Part shown: in pieces, positions 44,833 through 53,351 of the stretch
Layout: the number at the start of each line of letters is the position of its first letter
Numbering within the stretch: position 1 is the stretch's first letter
Source: Sulfitobacter sp. W027
GTDB taxonomy: Bacteria; Pseudomonadota; Alphaproteobacteria; Rhodobacterales; Rhodobacteraceae
Assembly (NCBI RefSeq): GCF_025143985.1
Contig: NZ_CP083564.1
Location: 428,501-492,500, forward strand
Reading direction: 5' to 3'
DNA: 64,000 nucleotides
Notes under the pieces: generated by a model
Seen by the model: the letters and a program-made list of their open reading frames with translations, nothing else
What the model was told of the DNA's origin: nothing
Database searches by the model: none
Position numbers and translations under genes: made by a program

Positions 44833-45701
44833 GCGTGGCGCAGGCGAGCGGCGGACAGCCCGGAACTATGGAAAGGGACAGCGTGAAAGATCAGGCTGAC
44901 AGCTATGTCACCGACGACGGCCGCACCATTGGCCCCACGGTGATGGAGATGAAAAACATCACCCTGCGCTTTGGCGGTGTGGAAGCGATCAAGGACATTT
45001 CCTTCGACATCCGCGAGGGCGAAATCCGCGCGATCATCGGGCCGAACGGGGCGGGGAAGTCCTCGATGCTCAATGTGATTAGCGGCTTCTATGTCCCGCA
45101 AGAGGGCGAGGTCTGGTACAAGGGCGCACGCCGTCCGCCGATGAAGCCGTTTGAGGTGGCCCAGCAGGGCATCGCACGGACCTTTCAGAATATCGCGCTG
45201 TTCGAGGGCATGTCGGTGCTTGACAACGTCATGACGGGCCGTCTGACCCAGATGAAATCAGGGCTGCTGGCGCAGTCGATCTGGAAGGGCAAGGCCGAGC
45301 GCGAAGAAATCGAAAACCGCGAAATTGCCGAGAAGGTCATCGACTTTCTGGAAATCCAAGCGATCCGCAAGACGCCGGTGGCGCGTCTGCCCTACGGTCT
45401 GAAGAAACGCGTTGAACTGGCCCGCGCCTTGGCGGCGGAGCCGACGATCCTGCTGCTCGATGAGCCGATGGCGGGCATGAACGTCGAGGAAAAAGAGGAC
45501 ATGTCCCGCTTCATCCTCGATGTGAATGACGAGTTTGGCACCACCATCGCGCTGATTGAGCACGATATGGGCGTGGTCATGGACCTCAGCGACCGCGTGG
45601 TCGTGATGGACTATGGCCGCAAGATCGGTGACGGCTCGCCGCATGACGTGCGCAATAACCAAGAGGTGATCGACGCCTATCTCGGGGTGGCGCATGACTG
45701 A
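44829..45701 (+). CDS. livG: LIV-type ABC transporter, ATP-binding protein LivG
   Basis: 290 residues with a non-conserved N-terminal extension of about 38 residues before the ATPase core; the true start could be lower (ATG at 44868). Walker A is GPNGAGKS; GIARTFQNIALFEGMSVLDNV is the LivG-like Q-loop region; the signature is degenerate (ARLPYGLKKRVELAR, in place of LSGGQ), which is common in this subgroup; Walker B is ILLLDEPMAGMN. Works with LivF, LivH and LivM. 53 bp before livH. Confidence 0.93.
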   Translation: MSVAQASGGQPGTMERDSVKDQADSYVTDDGRTIGPTVMEMKNITLRFGGVEAIKDISFDIREGEIRAIIGPNGAGKSSMLNVISGFYVPQEGEVWYKGARRPPMKPFEVAQQGIARTFQNIALFEGMSVLDNVMTGRLTQMKSGLLAQSIWKGKAEREEIENREIAEKVIDFLEIQAIRKTPVARLPYGLKKRVELARALAAEPTILLLDEPMAGMNVEEKEDMSRFILDVNDEFGTTIALIEHDMGVVMDLSDRVVVMDYGRKIGDGSPHDVRNNQEVIDAYLGVAHD

Positions 45702-45754
45702 GCGCCGCACCATCACCCGCAATGACACAGCCGTTCTGACTTTGGGGAGGGCCA

Positions 45755-46747
45755 ATGATGCCTGAGCAACTGGCGTTTACAATCGAAGTCTTCATGAACG
45801 GGCTGATGGCCGGGGTGCTCTACGCGCTCGTGGCGCTTGGCTTCGTGCTGATCTACAAGGCTTCGGGCATTTTTAACTATGCCCAAGGCGTCATGGCGCT
45901 CTTTGCCGCGCTGACGCTGGTCGGGATCATGGAGGGGCAGGTGCCCTTCAGCCATCTGATCAACGCCATCCTCGGCACCGAAGTACATCACTTCGGCTGG
46001 CATGTGCCTGCCTTCCTCGCCATCGTGTTGACGATGATCGTGATGATCGTGCTGGCCTATTGCGTGCAACGTTTCGTGTTCCGCTACCTTGTGGGACAAG
46101 AGCCGATCATCCTCTTTATGGCGACCATCGGTCTGGCCTATTTCCTCGAAGGTGTCGGCGACCTGATGTGGGGGTCCGAGATTAAGACGCTCGATGTCGG
46201 TCTGCCGCAGGGCATCAACGTCTGGATTGATGAGTTCACTTTTGAGGCCACCGGCTACGGGTTCTTTATCGACAACCTCGATATCGTGGCCTCCATCGTC
46301 GCGGCGATCCTTGTGATCGGACTGGTGATGTTTGCGCAATACACCAAACAGGGCCGCGCCATGCGGGCCGTGGCGGACGACCATCAGGCCGCACTTTCGG
46401 TTGGTGTCTCGCTCAACTTCATCTGGATCTTGGTCTGGTCGCTGGCGGGCTTTGTCGCGCTGGTTGCGGGCATCATGTGGGGCGCTAAATCGGGCGTGCA
46501 GTTCTCGCTGTCGCTGATCGCGCTGAAGGCGCTGCCGGTGCTGATGCTGGGCGGCTTCACCTCGATCCCCGGCGCGATTGTCGGCGGGCTGATCATCGGT
46601 GTGGGCGAGAAACTCTTTGAGTTTCTGATCGGTGCCCCCTTCCTTGGCGGCGCGACCGAGAACTGGTTCGCCTATATGCTGGCGCTGGTCTTCCTCGTCT
46701 TCCGCCCGCAGGGCCTGTTTGGGGAGAAGATCATTGAGCGCGTTTGA
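45755..46747 (+). CDS. livH: LIV-type ABC transporter permease LivH
   Basis: 330 residues, eight or more membrane helices, with the LivH opening NGLMAGVLYALVALGFVLIYKASGIFNYAQGVM and the GRAMRAVADDHQAALSVGVS loop that contacts the ATPase. Two ATG codons lie in tandem after GGGAGGG; either may be used. Its periplasmic loop near EIKTLDVGLPQGINVWID is longer than in amino acid transporters. Confidence 0.94.
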   Translation: MMPEQLAFTIEVFMNGLMAGVLYALVALGFVLIYKASGIFNYAQGVMALFAALTLVGIMEGQVPFSHLINAILGTEVHHFGWHVPAFLAIVLTMIVMIVLAYCVQRFVFRYLVGQEPIILFMATIGLAYFLEGVGDLMWGSEIKTLDVGLPQGINVWIDEFTFEATGYGFFIDNLDIVASIVAAILVIGLVMFAQYTKQGRAMRAVADDHQAALSVGVSLNFIWILVWSLAGFVALVAGIMWGAKSGVQFSLSLIALKALPVLMLGGFTSIPGAIVGGLIIGVGEKLFEFLIGAPFLGGATENWFAYMLALVFLVFRPQGLFGEKIIERV

Positions 46748-46810
46748 TACAGGCATGATGCGCCGCTGTGCATCCAACGACACAAAGATCGCAGAAGGGA
46801 AATCAGTCTA

Positions 46811-47887
46811 ATGTTCTATCGTGAAGCAGGCGATTTCAGCACGACATACGCCGAAGACCAGCAGACCTTTCCGATCAAGTTCGACCGCTATCGCTACTAT
46901 GTGGTGCTCTTTGTCGCGATCTTTGTCATTCCATTTTTGGTCAATGACTACTGGGTGAACTCGCTGTTCCTGCCCTTTTTGATCTACGCCATTGCGGCGA
47001 TCGGGTTGAACATCCTTGTGGGCTATTGCGGGCAGGTGAGCCTCGGCACCGGCGGTTTCATGGCGGTGGGCGCCTATGCCTGCTACAAGCTGATGACGGC
47101 GTTTCCCGATGTCAGCATGTTCATTCATGTGCTGTTGGCCGGGGTGATCACTGCGGCAGTTGGGGCGCTGTTTGGTCTGCCGTCTTTGCGGATCAAAGGG
47201 TTCTATCTCGCCGTGGCCACGCTGGCGGCGCAGTTCTTCCTTGTCTGGCTGTTTAACCGGGTGCCGTGGTTCTACAACTACTCCGCTTCGGGCCAGATCA
47301 GCGCGCCTGAGCGCGACACCTTTGGCATCCTGATCACCGGGCCAAGTGCCGATGCTTGGGCGACCTATATGTTCTGCCTGATCTTCACCGTCGGGAGTGC
47401 GCTGGTGGCGCGCAACCTGACGCGCGGCTCTGTGGGCCGCAAATGGATGGCGATCCGCGACATGGACATCGCGGCCGAGATCATCGGAGTGAACCCGCTG
47501 CGGGCGAAATTGACGGCCTTTGCGGTCAGTTCCTTCTTCATCGGCATCTCCGGCGCGCTGTTCTTTTCGATCTATCTGGGCGCGGTTGAAGTCGGCGAAG
47601 CCTTTGGCATCCAGAAAAGCTTCTTGGTGCTCTTCATGATCATCATCGGCGGCTTGGGCAGCATCTTTGGCAGCTTTGCTGGGGCGGCGTTCCTTGTGTT
47701 GCTGCCGGTGCTGCTGAAGATCGTCGGCGTCGACTGGCTGGGCTGGCCCACGGATATCGTGGCGCATTTGCAGCTTGTGATCGTCGGCGGGTTGATCATC
47801 ATCTTCCTGATCGCAGAACCCCACGGGCTGGCGCAGCTCTGGCGCGTTGCCAAGGAAAAACTGAGATTGTGGCCCTTCCCGCACTAA
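46811..47887 (+). CDS. livM: LIV-type ABC transporter permease LivM
   Basis: 358 residues with about ten membrane helices. LivM features: YAIAAIGLNILVGYCGQVSLGTGGFMAVGAYA, RIKGFYLAVATLAAQFF and RAKLTAFAVSSFFIGISGAL. A soluble stretch of about 30 residues precedes the first helix. The AGAAGGGAAAT ribosome binding region fits the ATG. Pairs with LivH to form the channel. Confidence 0.94.
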   Translation: MFYREAGDFSTTYAEDQQTFPIKFDRYRYYVVLFVAIFVIPFLVNDYWVNSLFLPFLIYAIAAIGLNILVGYCGQVSLGTGGFMAVGAYACYKLMTAFPDVSMFIHVLLAGVITAAVGALFGLPSLRIKGFYLAVATLAAQFFLVWLFNRVPWFYNYSASGQISAPERDTFGILITGPSADAWATYMFCLIFTVGSALVARNLTRGSVGRKWMAIRDMDIAAEIIGVNPLRAKLTAFAVSSFFIGISGALFFSIYLGAVEVGEAFGIQKSFLVLFMIIIGGLGSIFGSFAGAAFLVLLPVLLKIVGVDWLGWPTDIVAHLQLVIVGGLIIIFLIAEPHGLAQLWRVAKEKLRLWPFPH

Positions 47888-47967
47888 GGGGGCGCCACGA
47901 GAATTGAGGCGGGGGGAGGAAACCCGGCCCAAAAACCAAATCGGACAATCCAAGGGAGGAAACACCG

Positions 47968-49251
47968 ATGAAATATAAACTGGGAACACTGGCCGTTGCA
48001 GGCCTGATGGCCGCAAGCCCCGTGATGGCAGACCTTGTCTTTCCATCGCTGAGCTACCGCACCGGGCCATATGCGGCAGGGGGCATCCCCTTCGCTGACG
48101 GCTATGCCGATTACTTTACCCTTCTGAACGAGCGTGACGGCGGCATCGGCGGCGAAACCATCCGGGTGCCGGAGTGCGAGACCGCCTACAACACCGAGAA
48201 GGGCGTGGAATGCTACGAATCCACTAAGGGCGAAGGCGCGTTGGTCTATCAGCCGCTGTCGACCGGCATCACCTACCAGCTGATTCCCAAGGTCACCGCC
48301 GATGACATTCCGATGCTGACATCGGGTCTGGGCCGCACCTCGGCCAAGAACGGCAACACTTTCAGCCACGTCTTCAACTTCCCGGCTAACTACTGGGACG
48401 GCGCTTCGGTTGCGATCAAGCACATCATGGAGCAGGAAGGCGGTGACCTGAGCGGCAAGAAGATCGCGTTGGTTTACCACAACTCCGCCTATGGCAAGGA
48501 GCCGATCCGCACCCTGCAAGAGCTGAGCAAAAAGCACGGTTTTGAACTGAATGAAGTGCCGGTCGATCACCCCGGTCAGGAGCAGAAATCGCAGTGGCTG
48601 CAAATCCGCCGTGACAAGCCTGACTATGTCATTATGTACGGCTGGGGCGTGATGAACCAAGTTGCGGTTCAAGAAGCCGCCAACATCCGCTTCCCAATGG
48701 ACAAGTTCATTGGCATCTGGTGGTCCGGCTCGGAAAACGACGTTCTGTCTGCTGGTGCCAAGGCTGATGGCTACAAAGCGCTGACCTTCCACAACGTTGG
48801 CTCCGATTACCCGCTTTATGACGATCTGCAGAAATACGTCGTCGATGCGGGCAAAGCAGCCGGTGCAGGCGATCAGGTCGGTTCGGTGCTCTACAACCGT
48901 GGCGTCTATGCAGCCATGCTGGTGTCTGAGGCCGCCCGGACGGCGCAGGAAATCCACGGTGTGACCGACATCACCGGCGGGCAGATGCGCGACGGGATGG
49001 AGCAGCTTGAGATCACCGAAGAGAAAATGGCGGCCCTCGGTCTGCCGGACTTCGGCCCCGAGTTCTCGGTCTCTTGCGAGAACCACGGCGGTGAGGGCTT
49101 TGTCGCCGTGACCCAGTGGGATGCGGAAGCTAAGGAGTGGAACCTCGTGTCTGACTTCATGCAGTCGGATCAGGACGTGATCCAGCCGCTGATCGACGAA
49201 GACTCCTCGGCCTACGCAACCGAGAACGCCATCGAAGGCAACTGCAAGTAA
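47968..49251 (+). CDS. LIV-type ABC transporter substrate-binding protein
   Basis: 427 residues. The signal peptide ends at VMA|DLVFPS. The Peripla_BP_6 fold shows SYRTGPYAAGGIPFADGYADYF, a KIALVYHNSAYGKEP strand, and VLYNRGVYAAMLVSEA. A disulfide may form between Cys residues of VPECETAYN and GVECYES. The gene has a strong GGGAGGAAA ribosome binding site, in line with the need for excess binding protein. The size (larger than the usual 370) resembles binding proteins linked to acyl-CoA ligases, so the ligand is probably an organic or aromatic acid, not a branched-chain amino acid; this is an inference. Confidence 0.92.
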   Translation: MKYKLGTLAVAGLMAASPVMADLVFPSLSYRTGPYAAGGIPFADGYADYFTLLNERDGGIGGETIRVPECETAYNTEKGVECYESTKGEGALVYQPLSTGITYQLIPKVTADDIPMLTSGLGRTSAKNGNTFSHVFNFPANYWDGASVAIKHIMEQEGGDLSGKKIALVYHNSAYGKEPIRTLQELSKKHGFELNEVPVDHPGQEQKSQWLQIRRDKPDYVIMYGWGVMNQVAVQEAANIRFPMDKFIGIWWSGSENDVLSAGAKADGYKALTFHNVGSDYPLYDDLQKYVVDAGKAAGAGDQVGSVLYNRGVYAAMLVSEAARTAQEIHGVTDITGGQMRDGMEQLEITEEKMAALGLPDFGPEFSVSCENHGGEGFVAVTQWDAEAKEWNLVSDFMQSDQDVIQPLIDEDSSAYATENAIEGNCK

Positions 49252-49317
49252 ACCACGCTCCCGGCCACTCCGAACAGGGTGGCCGGGGACTTCCAAGCCT
49301 TAAGAGAGGTCATTCCC

Positions 49318-50154
49318 ATGCTGGATGCTGCCAATACCACTGACGTCGCAGTCGAAAACCTGCTTGAGGTCAACAATATCGAGGTGATCTACAATCACGT
49401 CATCCTCGTGCTGAAGGGCGTCAGCCTGAACGTGCCCAAGGGCGGCATCACCGCGTTGCTGGGCGGCAACGGCGCCGGCAAGACGACGACGCTCAAGGCG
49501 ATCTCGGGGCTTCTCGCATCGGAGCGCGGCGAGGTCACCAAGGGCTCGATCAAGTACCGCAATACCCCGATCCAGCATCAGGACCCTGCCGAGACCGTCA
49601 AGAAAGGCGTCGTGCAGGTCATGGAAGGCCGGCACTGTTTTGAGCACCTGACCATCGAGGAAAACCTGCTGACCGGTGCCTATACCCGAACTGACGGCAA
49701 TGCCGCGATCCAGCGTGATCTTGAGATGGTCTATGATTATTTCCCCCGCCTGAAGGAGCGCCGCCGTTCGCAGGCTGGCTATACCTCGGGTGGCGAGCAG
49801 CAGATGTGCGCCATTGGCCGCGCGCTGATGTCCCGACCCGAGACGATCCTCTTGGATGAGCCCTCGATGGGTCTGGCCCCACAGTTGGTTGAGCAGATTT
49901 TCGAGATTGTGAAGTCGGTGAACGAAAAAGAAGGCGTGACCTTCCTTCTGGCCGAGCAAAACACCAACGTCGCGCTGCGCTTTGCTCATTACGGCTACAT
50001 CCTTGAATCCGGCCGCGTCGTGATGGACGGCCCCGCCAAGGATCTGCGCGAGAACCAAGATGTGAAAGAATTCTACCTTGGCATGTCCGACGAAGGCCGC
50101 AAGAGCTTCCGCGATGTGCGCAGCTACCGCCGCCGCAAACGCTGGCTCAGCTAA
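49318..50154 (+). CDS. livF: LIV-type ABC transporter, ATP-binding protein LivF
   Basis: 278 residues from the ATG at 49318 (AGAGAGG upstream). Walker A is GGNGAGKTTTLKAISG, the signature region is YTSGGEQQMCAIGRAL, Walker B is TILLDEPSMGLAP and the switch region is LLAEQNTNVAL, all typical of LivF. A KERRRSQ loop precedes the signature. Completes the four-component importer with two permeases and two ATPases. Confidence 0.94.
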   Translation: MLDAANTTDVAVENLLEVNNIEVIYNHVILVLKGVSLNVPKGGITALLGGNGAGKTTTLKAISGLLASERGEVTKGSIKYRNTPIQHQDPAETVKKGVVQVMEGRHCFEHLTIEENLLTGAYTRTDGNAAIQRDLEMVYDYFPRLKERRRSQAGYTSGGEQQMCAIGRALMSRPETILLDEPSMGLAPQLVEQIFEIVKSVNEKEGVTFLLAEQNTNVALRFAHYGYILESGRVVMDGPAKDLRENQDVKEFYLGMSDEGRKSFRDVRSYRRRKRWLS

Positions 50155-50237
50155 GCCGGCCAAAGACCGAAACCAACGTGACAACAGACGCGGGCCTATG
50201 CCCTCTCTAGTGATGCCATAGCAGGAAAGTGACAGGG

Positions 50238-51464
50238 ATGCTGACCAAGCCCCATTTCGACGATCTGGAAACCCGCAGCGCTGACCAGCGTGCCGCCGAT
50301 CTGGCGAAGGCTTTGCCGCGCCAGATCGCCCGCGCTCAGGCGTTGCCGGGCTATGGCGATGCGCTAAAGGGTGTGGATGCGACACAGATCACCTCTGCCG
50401 AGGCGCTGGCCGAGCTTCCGGTGCTGCGCAAATCTGAACTGGGCAAGGCGCAGGCGGGTCAGGCACCCTTTGGCGGCTTTACCACCAAGCCGGTGCATGA
50501 GTTTTCTCACGTCTTCCAGTCCCCCGGCCCGATTTATGAGCCGTCAAGCAACGATCCCGATTGGTGGCGCATGGGACGGTTCCTGCACGCGGCGGGCATC
50601 GGTGCGGGGGACATCGTGCACAACTGCTTTGGCTATCACCTGACCCCAGCTGGCATGATTTTTGAATCAGGCGCGCGGGCCGTTGGCGCGACTGTGCTGC
50701 CTGCGGGCACCGGACAGACGGAGCTTCAGGTCACCGCAGCGCGGGATGTTGGCTCGACCGCCTATGCTGGCACGCCGGATTACCTAAAGGTGATTCTCGA
50801 AAAAGCCGATGCCATGGGGGTCGAGTTGAAGATCACCAAGGCTGCGGTGGGCGGCGGGGCGCTGTTCCCCAGTCTGCGGGCCTTCTATCAAGAGCGCGGC
50901 ATCACCTGTCTGCAGTCCTATGCCACTGCCGATCTGGGCAATATCGCCTATGAAAGCCCCGCGATGGAGGGGCTGATCGTGGACGAGCAGGTCATCGTCG
51001 AAATCGTCACCCCCGGCACCGGCATTCCGGTTGCGCCGGGCGAGGTGGGTGAGGTTGTCGTTACAACGCTTAACCCCGACTACCCGCTGATCCGTTTCGC
51101 GACTGGTGATCTGAGCGCCGTGCTTGAAGGTGAAAGCCCCTGTGGCCGTACCAACATGCGCATCAAGGGCTGGATGGGCCGCGCCGATCAAACCACTAAG
51201 ATCAAAGGTATGTTTGTCCGCCCCGAGCAGGTCGCGGCATTGGTCGCCCAACATGCGGAGATCGAAAAGGCCCGTGTTATTGCCAGCCGTGAGGGTGAGG
51301 CGGATGTGATGACGGTGCAAATCGAAACCACCGGGGCGGACAAGGACGGCTATGCGCAGTCCGTGGCAGACCTCCTCAAGCTCAAAGGTAAGGTCGAACT
51401 GGTTGCCCCCGGCAGTCTGCCGCGCGACGGGTTGGTGATTGAGGATCAGCGCAGCTACGACTAG
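50238..51464 (+). CDS. PaaK-like phenylacetate-CoA ligase family protein
   Basis: 408 residues from the ATG at 50238, with AGGAAA 8 nt upstream; a GTG three codons earlier (50229) is an alternative. The protein resembles the PaaK group of adenylate-forming ligases: FQSPGPIYEPSS near residue 95, NCFGYHLTPAGMIFESGARAVGATVLPAGTG, the acyl-adenylate-binding SYATADLGNIAYE and the hinge-proximal GWMGRADQTTKIKGMFVRP. The P-loop typical of CoA ligases (SSGTTGKP) is not conserved (FQSPGPIYEPS instead), so activity on the usual acid plus ATP may differ. It ends the liv operon. Confidence 0.88.
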   Translation: MLTKPHFDDLETRSADQRAADLAKALPRQIARAQALPGYGDALKGVDATQITSAEALAELPVLRKSELGKAQAGQAPFGGFTTKPVHEFSHVFQSPGPIYEPSSNDPDWWRMGRFLHAAGIGAGDIVHNCFGYHLTPAGMIFESGARAVGATVLPAGTGQTELQVTAARDVGSTAYAGTPDYLKVILEKADAMGVELKITKAAVGGGALFPSLRAFYQERGITCLQSYATADLGNIAYESPAMEGLIVDEQVIVEIVTPGTGIPVAPGEVGEVVVTTLNPDYPLIRFATGDLSAVLEGESPCGRTNMRIKGWMGRADQTTKIKGMFVRPEQVAALVAQHAEIEKARVIASREGEADVMTVQIETTGADKDGYAQSVADLLKLKGKVELVAPGSLPRDGLVIEDQRSYD

Positions 51465-51499
51465 GGGCGTTTTCGCGGGCTCTGGCATTTCCGAGTGAA

Positions 51500-53188
51500 A
51501 TGGTCGAAATAGGGCGTATGACGCCAAACGCCGCCCCCTCCGCCACGCCACAACTCACCCGCGCCCGCGACGGGCTGCGCGCGCTTTCCGGCGCGGCGCT
51601 GGCCGTTGCTGCATTCTGTGCGCTGCCGATGCTCGCCGTGCTGATCGCTGCACTCAGCGGCGGGACGGAGACGGTGCAGCATTTGATTGATACCGTTTTG
51701 GGCCGCTATACGGTCACGACGCTGTTGCTGGTGCTCTTGGTTTCGATCGGCACGTTCTCCATTGGGGTCGGTGCAGCTTGGCTGGTGACGATGACCCGAT
51801 TCCCCGGCGCGAAGGTTTTGGAGATCGCGCTGGTACTGCCGCTGGCCTTTCCTGCCTATGTGCTGGCCTATGCCTATACCCATGTGCTGGACCATCCCGG
51901 GGTGGTGCAGGCCACGCTGCGGGACGTCACCGGATGGGAGCCGCGCGATTATTGGTTCCCAGAAATCCGATCCCTTGGCGGTGCGGCAGCGATGCTGGTG
52001 CTGGTGCTTTACCCCTACGTTTACCTGCTCGCCCGTGCTGCGTTCTTACAGCAGAGCGGGACGACATTTCTGGCTGCCCGCGCGCTTGGTGCCAGCGCAT
52101 GGGCAGCGTTCTTCAAGGTTAGCCTGCCGCTGGCACGTCCTGCCATTGCGGGGGGCGTATTGTTGGCGGTGATGGAGACCATCGCGGATTTCGGCACCGT
52201 TGCGTACTTCGGCGTGCAGACCTTTGCGACGGGCATCTACACCAGTTGGTTTTCCATGTTCGACCGTGCGGCGGCAGCGCAGCTTGCGCTTTGTTTGCTG
52301 AGCTTCGCGCTGCTGCTGGCGATGCTAGAGCGTGCACAGCGTGGGAAGGCGAAATACCATGATCCGGCGCGGCGCACTCAGTCAGCCCCGCCTTCGGAAT
52401 TGAAGGGTGTGCACGCGGCTGCGGCGATCGTGCTTTGTGGCGTGCCGGTCCTATTCGGGGCGGTCTTGCCGGTGGTGATCCTCGTGACCATGGGTTTGGA
52501 GTCTGAGCAAAACCTGTTTAGCCCGCGCTATCTGGGGTTCATGCGCAACTCTGTAACATTGGCCGGCATTGCTGCCGTGTTGACTGTGCTGGCGGCAATC
52601 AGCGTGGGGTTCTTTCGGCGGCTGCGGCCCGGACGGCTGTCCCAAAGTGCGGCTTATGTGGCGCGTTTGGGCTATGCGGTGCCGGGCGGGGTGATCGCGG
52701 TGGGGCTGCTGGTGCCCTTCGCGGCCTTTGACAATGCACTGGATGCTTGGATGCGCGCGACTTTCGACATCTCCACGGGGCTCTTGATCACCGGGTCGAT
52801 CTGGCTCTTGGTGCTGGCCTATTTGGTGCGCTTCCTTGCGGCGGCGCTTGGCGCATATGAAGGCGGGCAGGCGATGGTCCATGCCAATATGGACGCCGCG
52901 GCGCGATCGCTGGGGCAGACGCCATTGGGCACGCTGCGCCGAGTGCATCTGCCAATCCTTGCACCGAGCCTGCTGACCGCGCTGCTGATCGTCTTTGTCG
53001 ATGTGATGAAAGAACTGCCCGCGACGCTGATCATGCGGCCGTTTAACTATGACACGCTGGCGGTGCAGGCGTATCGTCTGGCGAGTGATGAGCGGTTGAA
53101 CGGGGCAGCGGTGCCGAGTTTGGTTATCGTAGCGATGGGATTGCTGCCGGTGATCCTGATCTGCCGGCAGGTGGGGCGGCAGCGGTAG
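51500..53188 (+). CDS. fbpB: Iron(III) ABC transporter permease, two-domain FbpB type
   Basis: 562 residues, about 12 membrane helices in two fused halves. Each half carries the inner-membrane EAA-type loop: AARALGASAWAAFFKVSLPLARPAI in the first and AARSLGQTPLGTLRRVHLPILAP in the second. This is the layout of FbpB/ThiP-like iron permeases of 540-560 residues. The start could also be the ATG at 51518. The binding protein gene is convergent just downstream; no ATPase gene is within the window, so the FbpC partner lies elsewhere. Confidence 0.9.
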   Translation: MVEIGRMTPNAAPSATPQLTRARDGLRALSGAALAVAAFCALPMLAVLIAALSGGTETVQHLIDTVLGRYTVTTLLLVLLVSIGTFSIGVGAAWLVTMTRFPGAKVLEIALVLPLAFPAYVLAYAYTHVLDHPGVVQATLRDVTGWEPRDYWFPEIRSLGGAAAMLVLVLYPYVYLLARAAFLQQSGTTFLAARALGASAWAAFFKVSLPLARPAIAGGVLLAVMETIADFGTVAYFGVQTFATGIYTSWFSMFDRAAAAQLALCLLSFALLLAMLERAQRGKAKYHDPARRTQSAPPSELKGVHAAAAIVLCGVPVLFGAVLPVVILVTMGLESEQNLFSPRYLGFMRNSVTLAGIAAVLTVLAAISVGFFRRLRPGRLSQSAAYVARLGYAVPGGVIAVGLLVPFAAFDNALDAWMRATFDISTGLLITGSIWLLVLAYLVRFLAAALGAYEGGQAMVHANMDAAARSLGQTPLGTLRRVHLPILAPSLLTALLIVFVDVMKELPATLIMRPFNYDTLAVQAYRLASDERLNGAAVPSLVIVAMGLLPVILICRQVGRQR

Positions 53189-53195
53189 GAACCGA

Positions 53196-53235
53196 GGGCC
53201 ATCGCCTGCCCGCTGGGACGGGCAGGCGATGGCCC
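53196..53235. repeat. Perfect 17-bp inverted repeat
   Basis: Arms 53196-53212 and 53219-53235 are perfectly complementary, with a six-base loop. The hairpin lies 8 bp after the permease stop and has no T-run on either side, so it is a poor intrinsic terminator but could block exonucleases or act as a boundary. Confidence 0.85.
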
Positions 53236-53300
53236 GGCGCCTGCGGCTTGATTCCGGCCCGGGGTGCGCCGGGCGGGGCGTTTGAAGAAGAGGTCAGCGC

Positions 53301-53330
53301 AAAAAAAAAGGCGGGCCTGAAAGCCCGCCT
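53301..53330 (-). terminator. Rho-independent terminator of the fbpA-like gene
   Basis: An 8-bp G/C stem (53309-53316 with 53323-53330) is bordered on the left by nine A residues, which become a U-run after the hairpin for the minus-strand transcript. It is 22 bp past the stop of the iron-binding protein gene. Confidence 0.88.
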
Positions 53331-53351
53331 CCTGCTCGAATATCGTGCTGA

